Positions 8,400 to 16,192 of a stretch of DNA of 64,000 bases are shown one piece after another. Within the stretch, counting starts at the first letter, position 1; the number at the start of each line of letters is the position of its first letter. Location: contig NZ_CP094997.1 of assembly GCF_022869785.1 (NCBI RefSeq), positions 3,286,001-3,350,000 of the forward strand, written 5' to 3'. The notes below the pieces were generated by a model that was not told the origin of the DNA, searched no databases, and saw only the letters and a program-made list of their open reading frames with translations. The position numbers and the translations under genes were made by a program. Origin of the DNA: Dyadobacter chenwenxiniae. GTDB lineage: Bacteria > Bacteroidota > Bacteroidia > Cytophagales > Spirosomataceae.

Positions 8400-9686
8400 C
8401 TACGTTTTAAGCTTCTTCTTTTTCGCTGCCGGAAACAGTATGTTGTTAAGGATCAACCTGTAACCCGCTGAATTTGGATGCAGGTTCAAGTCCGTAGGCT
8501 CTTCGCCAACCCGGTGCTGGTAATCTTCCGGATCATGGCCACCATAGAAAGTAAAGAAGCCCTTCCCGTGCGTGCTATGAATGTAACGCGCCTCTTTTGC
8601 CGTTTTATTTTCAGCCAGAATAATCACCTCGGGTTTAATCAGCCGGTTTTTGAATGCAGTAGTTTGCCCTAAGAATCCTTTGATAATGGTTTGGTGGTTT
8701 TGCGTAAGCATACTCGGCACCGGGTCCCATTTGGCCGAAAACTGGAAGAGAGAAAAGAAATCGTTCGATTCCGTCAGATTGCGTTCCTCCGGCTGGTTGT
8801 CGATGTCCGAAAACTCCACTTCATAAGGATAGGAAATGGTCTTGAAGTCTCTGAATGCGAATGTATTATCGTAATTGAGTTTGCCATTAGCCGTCGGATC
8901 AACCGGCGTGCCGTCATACATCGCCTCCACGATATCCAGCCCTTCTGCTGCCAGCGTAATGTCGAATGTATCCGTTGCATTGCACATCGCAAACATATAA
9001 CCGCCGCCTGTCACAAACTCAGCAATTCGTTTGGCAACAGCCAGCTTCATTTGCGGCACATTGCCAAACTGGTATTTATTGGCCGTTTCTTCGGCTTCGC
9101 GTTTTTGCTCGCGATACCAGGGGAAATCTTTGTATTGATAAAATTTACCAAACTGGCCTGTAAAATCTTCGTGGTGCAAATGCAGCCAGTCATATTCCGG
9201 CAACTTATTGTTCAGCACTTCGTCATCATAAATTACATCATAAGGAATTTCCGCATAAGTTAGCACAAGCGTTACGGCGTCATCCCACGGAAGCTTGGAT
9301 TTTGGCGAATAAACAGCGACTTTGGGCGCTTTTTGCAATTTCACCGCATCCATATTTACGTCCGGCGCACTGATCTGGCTCAGGATCTGCCCCGCCTGTC
9401 CATCTGAAATCACTTCAAAACTCACGCCGCGCACCGTCATTTCGGACGCAAATTGCTGATTATAAGCAATCATAAAGCTGCCGCCACGGTAATTCAGGAG
9501 CCAGTCCATTTCCATTTCGAAGTTTCTCAGTATCCAGTAAGATATCCCGTAAGCCTTCAAATGGTTCTTTTGACTCTCATCCATCGGGATAAGCAGCCTG
9601 TTGGACATGCTGTTAAATGATATTGTTAAAAAAATGATAAGCGGGATAAACAAGCGTATCACTGGTTTGATTCTTTCACGTTTCAT
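8400..9686 (-). CDS. exported glutamine-amidotransferase-like protein (family often labelled asparagine synthetase B)
   Basis: A 428-residue protein with an N-terminal hydrophobic signal (about 9-25), so probably periplasmic or membrane-attached. It belongs to a Bacteroidota family beginning RLLIPMDESQKNHLKAYGI that databases often call asparagine synthetase B. I see no PPi-synthetase motif of AsnB, and the label is probably misleading. The middle part (KVAVYSPKSKLPWDDAV, DWLHLHHEDFTGQFGKF, FVTGGGYMFAMCNATDTFD) resembles the ThuA/class I amidotransferase-like fold, with Cys in MFAMCNA at the nucleophile-like position. Reaction unknown. It is monocistronic, with a good terminator downstream. 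Confidence 0.65.
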   Translation of the reverse strand: MKRERIKPVIRLFIPLIIFLTISFNSMSNRLLIPMDESQKNHLKAYGISYWILRNFEMEMDWLLNYRGGSFMIAYNQQFASEMTVRGVSFEVISDGQAGQILSQISAPDVNMDAVKLQKAPKVAVYSPKSKLPWDDAVTLVLTYAEIPYDVIYDDEVLNNKLPEYDWLHLHHEDFTGQFGKFYQYKDFPWYREQKREAEETANKYQFGNVPQMKLAVAKRIAEFVTGGGYMFAMCNATDTFDITLAAEGLDIVEAMYDGTPVDPTANGKLNYDNTFAFRDFKTISYPYEVEFSDIDNQPEERNLTESNDFFSLFQFSAKWDPVPSMLTQNHQTIIKGFLGQTTAFKNRLIKPEVIILAENKTAKEARYIHSTHGKGFFTFYGGHDPEDYQHRVGEEPTDLNLHPNSAGYRLILNNILFPAAKKKKLKT

Positions 9687-9767
9687 GCGCAGCTTTACAA
9701 TTCGGATTTTATTAAATATAGGAAGAAAACGATAAAATTCACATTATGGTGCACAAGCTCTAAAACC

Positions 9768-11012
9768 ATGAACATCAGGGAAAATATCGACGAAGGCCTC
9801 CGCTCTATCCAAAGCAACCTGCTCAGAACCGTACTGACCGCCCTGATCATTGCGATCGGAATCACATCCTTAGTCGGCATCCTGACTGCCATTGAAGGCA
9901 TCCAGAACTCGGTTAACAGCAGTTTTGCCGATCTTGGCGCCAACACATTCACCGTCAAGAACAAGGAAGACGACGAATTCCGGAATGGCGGCCGACGAAG
10001 CAAGCAATATCCCGCAGTAACCTACCGGCAAGCACTTACATTTGCCAATCAATTCAAAGCATCCTACACCGCAACCGCTTCACTTTCAGCAGACATTGGC
10101 GGTGCTGTTCAGGTCAATTATCTTTCAAAAAAAACCAATCCAAACAGCAGCGTAGTCGGTTCAGACGAGCAGTATTTAGGCATTAATGGCTATAAAATCG
10201 ATCTGGGTCGTAACCTCGACAAGAATGATATGGAAAACGCGCTGAATGTTGCAGTAATCGGCCAGGAAATTGCAAAAAAGCTCTTCGAGCGTGTTGATCC
10301 GCTAAATAAAGACATTACTTTCATGGGCGGTCGCTACAAGGTCGTCGGCGTTTTACAAAAGAAAGGCTCGCTCGGCGGGCAAAATGACGCAGATCGAATT
10401 ATTCTCATTCCGCTTGAAAATGGCCGCGGACTTGCTGCGAACCGTGCATTAACTTACAACATTACCGCATCTGCCCCTAATATTTCAGATGGTGATTTCA
10501 TCGTTGAAGAAGCCCGCGGAATTATGCGCAGGATCCGCAATGACGATTTGGGCAAAGAAGACTCCTTCACTATTGACCGCGCAGATGCGGTGGCCAAGGA
10601 TTTCGAAGAAGTCACTGGCTATTTGCGCATAGGCGGTTTTGGAATCGGCATTATTACCTTACTAGGCGCTTCCATTGCGTTGATGAACATTATGCTCGTC
10701 TCCGTCACCGAACGGACGCGCGAGATTGGAATCCGCAAGTCGCTGGGCGCGACGCCAGGGGTCATTCGTTTCCAGTTTCTGATCGAAGCCATCGTAGTCT
10801 GCATACTGGGCGGAATTGCAGGCCTGATTTTAGGAATCGTTATCGGCAATGTCATTTCCGGCCTCATCAGCTCCGACAGTTCATTTGTCGTTCCCTGGAT
10901 CTGGATGGCGATGGGAATTTTGGTTTGTGTGGTCGTTGGCGTTCTTTCAGGAATTTATCCTGCCATCAAAGCCTCCCGCCTCGATCCGATTGAGGCATTG
11001 CGTTATGAATAA
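9768..11012 (+). CDS. MacB/FtsX-family ABC transporter permease (stand-alone)
   Basis: A 414-residue inner-membrane permease. One membrane segment lies near 20-42 (NLLRTVLTALIIAIGITSLVG), followed by a MacB_PCD periplasmic domain and three C-terminal segments. The FtsX signature is ERTREIGIRKSLGAT. No ATPase is adjacent, so it must share one encoded elsewhere, a common situation in Bacteroidota. It is divergent from the gene at 8400-9686 (81-bp gap) and upstream of tRNA-Leu. It is closer to classical MacB than the two permeases at 1997 and 3342. Confidence 0.9.
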   Translation: MNIRENIDEGLRSIQSNLLRTVLTALIIAIGITSLVGILTAIEGIQNSVNSSFADLGANTFTVKNKEDDEFRNGGRRSKQYPAVTYRQALTFANQFKASYTATASLSADIGGAVQVNYLSKKTNPNSSVVGSDEQYLGINGYKIDLGRNLDKNDMENALNVAVIGQEIAKKLFERVDPLNKDITFMGGRYKVVGVLQKKGSLGGQNDADRIILIPLENGRGLAANRALTYNITASAPNISDGDFIVEEARGIMRRIRNDDLGKEDSFTIDRADAVAKDFEEVTGYLRIGGFGIGIITLLGASIALMNIMLVSVTERTREIGIRKSLGATPGVIRFQFLIEAIVVCILGGIAGLILGIVIGNVISGLISSDSSFVVPWIWMAMGILVCVVVGVLSGIYPAIKASRLDPIEALRYE

Positions 11013-11073
11013 AGGAGTTACGCATTGTAAGCTATTTTCCTCACTTTTTTCCAATGATTTTTTAAATTAACGC

Positions 11074-11103
11074 TTGCTTAATATATTTTTCTCCATACTT
11101 TTG
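11074..11103 (+). promoter_or_regulatory. Bacteroidota-type promoter of tRNA-Leu
   Basis: TTG at 11074-11076 and TACTTTTG at 11096-11103, 19 bp apart, match the -33 TTG / -7 TAnnTTTG consensus of the primary sigma factor in this phylum. The tRNA begins 23 bp downstream. Confidence 0.65.
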
Positions 11104-11126
11104 CACTCCCAACAAGAGAGATCAAT

Positions 11127-11210
11127 GCCCAGATGGCGGAATTGGTAGACGCGTTGGTCTCAAACACCAATGAGGTTACACTCGTGCCGGTTCGACTCCG
11201 GCTCTGGGTA
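11127..11210 (+). tRNA. tRNA-Leu(CAA)
   Basis: An 84-base cloverleaf with a long variable arm, as in class II tRNAs. The acceptor arm GCCCAGA pairs with TCTGGGT. The D-arm has GCGG/CGC. The anticodon stem TTGGT/ACCAA encloses the loop CTCAAAC (anticodon CAA). The T-arm is GCCGG TTCGACT CCGGC and the discriminator is A at 11210. CCA is not encoded. A strong terminator follows at once. Confidence 0.97.
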
Positions 11211-11880
11211 CTAACCGGAACTTTGACGAATTTTCGTCGTAAGTTCCGGTTTTTCCTTTATATAAGTCACTGTTAATCTGATAGATAAGAGCCGCGACTT
11301 CGTCGACTTTTGTGGTTCGGCATCCTTCTTCTGAGATAATAATCTCTCCGGGAAAATCGAACCGACTATTTGCCGTTTGGTTTCGGAGTCAGCTCCAACG
11401 AATATGGAATCGAGATTCAAGAGAATTTCCAGCGCCTTTTCTGTCATTTGTTCGACATTTCGAACCCCAGGTTGCGTGTTACGCGATGTCTCGACCAATT
11501 TAGCTTCCAGACCTACAAGTTGCTGCTCGATCACTTGCTTGATGGCTTTATAGTCTTTCGAGTCAAGTTCCGAAGAGAGCAAAAGTTCTCGTGCTCTACC
11601 CAATTTTCCGTTTAGTTTTTCGATTCGCTCATGCAGGGATTTTTGTTCTCCTTTATTGGCTCTGGCATGATCGGAAAACTCTTCAAGCAAAAGCTTTTTA
11701 AATACCCTAATGGTCGCCTTCTTCGGCTTGAATTTCGAGACTTCTTTTATGAAAGTGATCATTGATTTGTTGGGCAGGATAGCGGCAGCCGCAGGAAGAC
11801 CGGCAGTGATAGTAATGATATCGCCCATTGCGGCCTTTCGAGGCACTAGCTGTAAGCATTCTGTCGCATTTCGGATTAGA
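11211..11880 (-). pseudogene. large serine recombinase, C-terminal remnant with frameshift
   Basis: Only the zinc-ribbon and coiled-coil end of a large serine recombinase survives. From about 11875 one frame reads NPKCDRMLTASASKGRNGR, then YHYYHC and SCGC (zinc-ribbon cysteines). Near 11750 the reading must slip by one base (an extra base in the CTTTC stretch) into the frame giving FIKEVSKFKPKKATIRVFKK and the helical region with GRARELLLSSELDSKDYKAI. The N-terminal catalytic resolvase domain is absent. The stop lies at 11211, directly against the tRNA-Leu 3' end, which suggests an integrated element that used or abutted this tRNA. The upstream breakpoint is against the YceI remnant. Confidence 0.8.
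11213..11256 (+). terminator. rho-independent terminator of tRNA-Leu
   Basis: Stem AACCGGAACTT / AAGTTCCGGTT with an inner GACGA/TCGTC stem, then TTTTCC. The last codons of the recombinase remnant on the other strand are encoded by this hairpin. Confidence 0.88.
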
Positions 11881-11891
11881 TGGTTTAAATG

Positions 11892-12418
11892 TTATCTTAT
11901 TACAGCATTCATGCTAACGGTTATCATGTCCTTGAGCATAAAGGAAGGCCTTCCTATCCCATATGCCAAGCGGCTTACTTTGAAGGTACTGCTAAGAGCG
12001 AGGCTACCGTCTGGATTCTTGTTAACTTCAAAAGGTAGAGTAACCATTTTAGAGACTTCCTTGATCGTCAACATTCCTGTAGCCAAATAGTAATCATCGA
12101 GAGGCTGAATTGTTGAGGATTTGAATTGTATCCTTGAAAACAGCTCTGAGTAAAAAAATTACCTTTCAGCATCTTCTGATCACGCCTTGCTTTGCCAGTA
12201 GAAAACGAGGAAGCGGCAATTGATATGTGTCTTTCCGATTTTGTTGGTGCAGACGGGTCGAAAATAACTTTACCCGAAGGCGATTCAAAACTGCCTTTAA
12301 CAGTTCCATAAATTGCTTTCACCTCAAATTCGGTCTGTCCAGACATGACAGAATTCGTCTGGGCGATAAGTGGAAATCCACTCATAATAAAGACCAATAT
12401 TAAATAGGTTTGTTTCAT
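11892..12418 (-). pseudogene. YceI-family periplasmic protein, frameshifted
   Basis: YceI-like lipocalin-fold proteins bind polyisoprenoid-type lipids in the periplasm. The first part starts at 12418 (signal peptide MKQTYLILVFIMSGFPLIAQ) and runs through SFSTGKARRDQKMLKGNFF. Downstream of a run of seven T (minus strand; 12152-12158) the homologous sequence continues in another frame: SELFSRIQFKSSTIQPLDDY, then LTIKEVSKMVTLPFEV and the C-terminus ending MNAVIR. One indel in this homopolymer explains everything, so it could be a recent mutation, a sequencing error or a slippage site. Length is otherwise normal (about 175 residues). Confidence 0.8.
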
Positions 12419-12431
12419 CAGTGTGTGACAT

Positions 12432-12897
12432 TTAAATAAGCCCGACGGAGACATATCGGGTCGGATGTGTGAAAGAACCTTTCCCCTTCAACGCTGATAA
12501 GAGTAGTTCGGCAGGATGTCCCCACAAATAATCGATAATGATATCGATTGGCATTTACACATGAAGTTCCTGGATCTGAGCTACAACCACCTCATCTGCT
12601 TGGCTTAATAAGATAGCCTCATCTGCTCCCAGATCGACCAGCCTCTTTAATGATTCGAGATTACGGCCAGTAGCAATTACTTTTTTGGCCCCATAATGCT
12701 TAGCAATCTGAATCGCCACGCGGCCTGTAAAACCGGTTGCCCCGTTAATAAGCACGGTGTCTCCGGGTTGAATATCTGCTTTAAATCGTAGTCCCATTGC
12801 TGAACCAATAACTGCATTTGGCAAAGCAGCGGCTGTGCTATAGTCCAGGTTGTCCGGCAGAAACACCATCTGACGCTTTGAGATGATTGCCTGTTCA
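12432..12897 (-). pseudogene. MDR-family quinone oxidoreductase / alcohol dehydrogenase, internal fragment
   Basis: Internal piece of a zinc-type medium-chain dehydrogenase. It contains the nucleotide-binding part VLINGATGFTGRVAIQIAKH and the segment KKVIATGRNLESLKRLVDLG. An in-frame TAA at 12555-12557 interrupts it, after which the same frame continues MPIDIIIDYLWGHPAELLLS to RYVSVG, where homology ends. The N-terminal catalytic domain and C-terminus are missing. The left end abuts the YceI gene, and the right end is fused out of frame to the GH44-like fragment near 12897. Confidence 0.8.
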
Positions 12898-13240
12898 TGC
12901 CGGGAAAGTCGTTATTGATTTTTTGTGCATATGTATCCCAATTGGCAGGATAAACATTATTGTACCAATCGGGATGGACTGCAAGTTTTGCACGCCAGTT
13001 ATAAGGTGATGCGTTGTTACCTCCATTCAGACGCGCCAGCCGCAAGCCCGCATCTTTGTAAAATTGCACGGAGTGGTCAAGGAAATCATTTTTTCCATAA
13101 ATGTATAGTGAGATCGGGCGCTTGTTCTCCGTCGCATTCACTGAAATAGTCTCGTTCTGTGCAAAGGCTGTGACCGGGATGCTGCACAACACTGCCCATC
13201 CCAGGCACTCCTTGGCCAGGTAAAATACTAGTTTCCTCAT
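12898..13240 (-). pseudogene. GH44-like glycoside hydrolase, N-terminal fragment
   Basis: Signal peptide (about 1-28, ending VTAFAQ), then a sequence typical of the first part of GH44-like endoglucanases: RPISLYIYGKND, YKDAGLRLARLNGGNNAS, YNWRAKLAVHPDWYNN. After FPGMN (about residue 114) it breaks into the quinone-oxidoreductase fragment, so the catalytic barrel is gone. GH44 enzymes act on xyloglucan and beta-1,4-glucans. Its place directly after the SusC-SusD-glycan-binding genes suggests it was the surface endo-enzyme of that locus. The family call rests on recognition of the N-terminal pattern only. Confidence 0.6.
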
Positions 13241-13324
13241 TCTGAATTTCTGTTAGTTTGGTTTGATATTTCTCTTTATGATTAGAGGAGAGTCATACCT
13301 GTTACTGCCTGGACAGTCAAACTA

Positions 13325-14518
13325 TCATTTTCGGATGTAGTTATGAATTGCAAATTCCGCCTTGTTCGGATCTTTGAAACCGAGTTGCATCCTGTCCTCC
13401 TTGAGGCTGATGACATAGGCTTTCGTCCAAACCTGGTCCCTTCCCATATTAAGCGGAACAGTACCGATGAAGGATATGATTTTTGTCTTGATATCAAAAA
13501 AGTAACTGCCCTGGAATGTCCCGTTTTTCGTTATTCCTTTCTGGATCACCTTCAAAACAGGCTCGGCGGAACCAGCCCTAATGCCGAAAGTCATGGAGCC
13601 ATAATCCTGGACCGCACCCATCCAGCTGTCATAACTTGGATCATACAACCAGCAATCTCCGCCCGTTTTTGTACATTGATTATCCCAGCCGTAATCGACG
13701 CCCGAGAAGTACAATGGGCTTTTAAATTTGGCCGAAACACCCTTTGCATCCAGGTCCAGTACCCAGGTTTTTTCTTTACCGATTCCACCTGCAAGCAATG
13801 TAAACAAGGGATCTTTATAATATTGCAGGATGGCAGGGTCAAAAATCCGGATGGAATATTCGATTGTGTCGGCTGCTGTCCCGTAAGTGATTTTGTTCGC
13901 CAGTAAAGGATCCGAGCCGGAAAAATTGCTGGGAACCTTTACGATCACACTCGAATCGGTGTAAATAGCTGCCTTCAAATCTGCCGCTACTCCCTGAAAT
14001 GCTATTTTAAGCGCGTTTTTGAGGTTATATCCAACAATGTTGATCGACTGCCCGGGCACAATGACGCTGGTAACAGTGTCCTTCGGCGCAGTGGCATAAT
14101 TTCTCACACGGGAAATAATAGGCGGACCCGTAATGTTAATGGTGAACGAAGTTGAACCAGCGCTGTTCATTACAGTCACCACATTCACTTTTTCCCGTGC
14201 CACAGAATCAAACGGAATCGAAGGGACCTGCACCACAATGCTCTGGTCGGTGATTAAAGTCGGGTTAATGCTGGCCGGTCTGCTGCCGAAGTTGACCTGT
14301 GAAATCTCACCCAGGTTCCTGCCGAGCACAACTACCCATTGCCCGGCTCTCAGTGTGTCCACCAGGCTGTCGCTTGGTGATGCGGCGTAGTTTCGTATTT
14401 CCGTGATAACCGGTGGAGCGGTCATGTCGTCCTTTTCTTCGCATGCGGACAGCATTAAAACACCAGCAATGCAGCAAAACAGCAAAAAGCAAATTCTTTT
14501 ATATAGGTTTTTTTTCAT
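13325..14518 (-). CDS. IPT/TIG-domain surface glycan-binding lipoprotein
   Basis: A 397-residue outer-membrane lipoprotein with lipobox LSAC (Cys26). Two IPT/TIG immunoglobulin-like repeats follow (about 38-130 and 131-220), both opening with a PVI/PII..RNYA motif. The C-terminal domain (about 225-397; KEKTWVLDLDAKGV, DCWLYDPSYDSWMGA) resembles the xyloglucan-binding domain of surface glycan-binding protein B. It would hold glycan at the cell surface for the SusCD importer. It is third in the SusC-SusD-SGBP operon, 12 bp after the SusD gene. Confidence 0.82.
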   Translation of the reverse strand: MKKNLYKRICFLLFCCIAGVLMLSACEEKDDMTAPPVITEIRNYAASPSDSLVDTLRAGQWVVVLGRNLGEISQVNFGSRPASINPTLITDQSIVVQVPSIPFDSVAREKVNVVTVMNSAGSTSFTINITGPPIISRVRNYATAPKDTVTSVIVPGQSINIVGYNLKNALKIAFQGVAADLKAAIYTDSSVIVKVPSNFSGSDPLLANKITYGTAADTIEYSIRIFDPAILQYYKDPLFTLLAGGIGKEKTWVLDLDAKGVSAKFKSPLYFSGVDYGWDNQCTKTGGDCWLYDPSYDSWMGAVQDYGSMTFGIRAGSAEPVLKVIQKGITKNGTFQGSYFFDIKTKIISFIGTVPLNMGRDQVWTKAYVISLKEDRMQLGFKDPNKAEFAIHNYIRK

Positions 14519-14530
14519 TTCTTCTAATTT

Positions 14531-16114
14531 TTAAAACGAGTAAGGCACGGGGGCTTCTAACAATTTTGGATTAGCCGTTACCTCTGGTGAAGGTATCGGC
14601 AGCTTGAAAGTTGTGGTATTGGCGGGCGTGATTTCGGCGAGCGGGTTGCTTTTTGTTACAACGCCGCTTTCAAAAGTGAAGAGGACACGCTCCTGCTCGT
14701 TAAGCTTTTTGATCGCCTTCGGTTCGTTGTGATAAGAAAGCCTTACCAAATCTTCCCAAAAATGCCCTTCGGCTGCCAGTTCAACTCTTCTTTCTTTGAA
14801 CAAAGTTTCAGCGTCAAGGGAACTCACTGGAGCGATGCCGGCCCTGGTACGCACTTTATTGAAATACAAAAGGGCATCCGCATTGGTTGTCGAGGTATTG
14901 TTGCCCATAACAGCTTCCGCATAGATCAGGTACACTTCGGCAAGCCTTAACAAAGCATTGTGCTCAATAGAAGATGTCAAGCTCATCGTCGGCGCACTGT
15001 TATCGATCCTGGTACCGATGATGTGCTTTTTCAAACCGGAGTTACCTGCGAATTTATACCCTCCTCCTGCCGCATTCAGCTCAGCGTAATAGTCACCTTT
15101 AAGCATGACGGTCGCCTTACGTCTGATGGAGTCTTCCTTCGTATATTGCTTGTAGAGGTCATAGGTAGGTGCTATGCCAAACCAGCCCGCCTGACCAGCC
15201 GCCGATATCTCCGGCCCCCCGGGCGAATAAACCTGCAGCATGTTTCCTTCAAGCCAGCCGGTACCCGGTGCCCATTGCAATGCAAATAAGGATTCGGGAT
15301 TATCATTAAACTGCGATTTGAAAAGATCGGCATAATTGGGCAGCAACGACAATCCGCTTTGTTTGCAGACATTGCCGGCATGCAGTTTGGCGCTGTCAAG
15401 AAGTGCCTGGTTGCGCGGTCCATTGCCTTTTGCTTCTACCCCGGCCCAGGTCAGATATACTTTGCTTAACATACCCTGCGCCGACCAGCTTGTCAATCTT
15501 CCTGCTGCATCCTTCACCGGAAGGTTTTTTGCTGCAAAAAGAAGGTCATTCGCAGCAAAACGAAACACATCTTCCAGGGGATTACGGTGAACCAGTGGTG
15601 TACTTATCAGCTCAGTATTGTCTTTGATAATCGGCACATCTCTCCATAACAAGGCCAGATTATAGTAAGCAAACGCCCTCAAAAACTTCGCTTCGGCAAT
15701 GGCGCCAAGCTTGTCTTTTTCAGGAATAGAAGCCGGTGCCTTCTCTTCAATGGCTTTGATGGTCACATTGCAATGCGCGATGACCTTGTACATGCCTTTC
15801 CAGTTGGCGATCATAATTTCGTTGCTACCCGTAACTGCAAACGTATTCAGCTGAACAGCGTCTCCCCAATAACCCACGGCCATATTACCGCTAAGGACGT
15901 CACCTATGGGCAAGAAGCAGTTATAATTCCATTCGGCCCATGGCTTGCCACCGTACAGAGCGGCGGTGGCCAATCTGAGGTCGTTGGTGGTCTGGTAAAA
16001 ATTGTCTGCGCTTATCTGGGATAATGGCGGACGGTCCAGAAAGCTATCGCTGCATCCGGCCGAGAATAGGGCAAGGCAAAGCCCGGCAGCCGCCATTGTT
16101 TTTTTGATTTTCAT
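14531..16114 (-). CDS. SusD/RagB-family outer-membrane lipoprotein (PUL 1)
   Basis: Nutrient-binding lid of a SusCD transporter, 527 residues. It has lipobox FSAGC (Cys21), the family opening SFLDRPPLSQISADNFYQT, a TPR-like helical part (FLRAFAYYNLALLWRDVPI) and the C-terminal pattern FKERRVELAAEGHFWEDLVR. It is expected to sit on the outer membrane atop the SusC barrel encoded 78 bp upstream and bind oligosaccharides. Substrate is probably a beta-glucan or xyloglucan judging from the neighbouring binding protein and GH44 remnant, which is inference. Confidence 0.96.
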   Translation of the reverse strand: MKIKKTMAAAGLCLALFSAGCSDSFLDRPPLSQISADNFYQTTNDLRLATAALYGGKPWAEWNYNCFLPIGDVLSGNMAVGYWGDAVQLNTFAVTGSNEIMIANWKGMYKVIAHCNVTIKAIEEKAPASIPEKDKLGAIAEAKFLRAFAYYNLALLWRDVPIIKDNTELISTPLVHRNPLEDVFRFAANDLLFAAKNLPVKDAAGRLTSWSAQGMLSKVYLTWAGVEAKGNGPRNQALLDSAKLHAGNVCKQSGLSLLPNYADLFKSQFNDNPESLFALQWAPGTGWLEGNMLQVYSPGGPEISAAGQAGWFGIAPTYDLYKQYTKEDSIRRKATVMLKGDYYAELNAAGGGYKFAGNSGLKKHIIGTRIDNSAPTMSLTSSIEHNALLRLAEVYLIYAEAVMGNNTSTTNADALLYFNKVRTRAGIAPVSSLDAETLFKERRVELAAEGHFWEDLVRLSYHNEPKAIKKLNEQERVLFTFESGVVTKSNPLAEITPANTTTFKLPIPSPEVTANPKLLEAPVPYSF

Positions 16115-16192
16115 TGGTCAATATTTTTATAGATACACATCAAGTGAAGAATTGTCTCCGAACATTCGTGTCTGACACCTGTTTCGAAGCAA

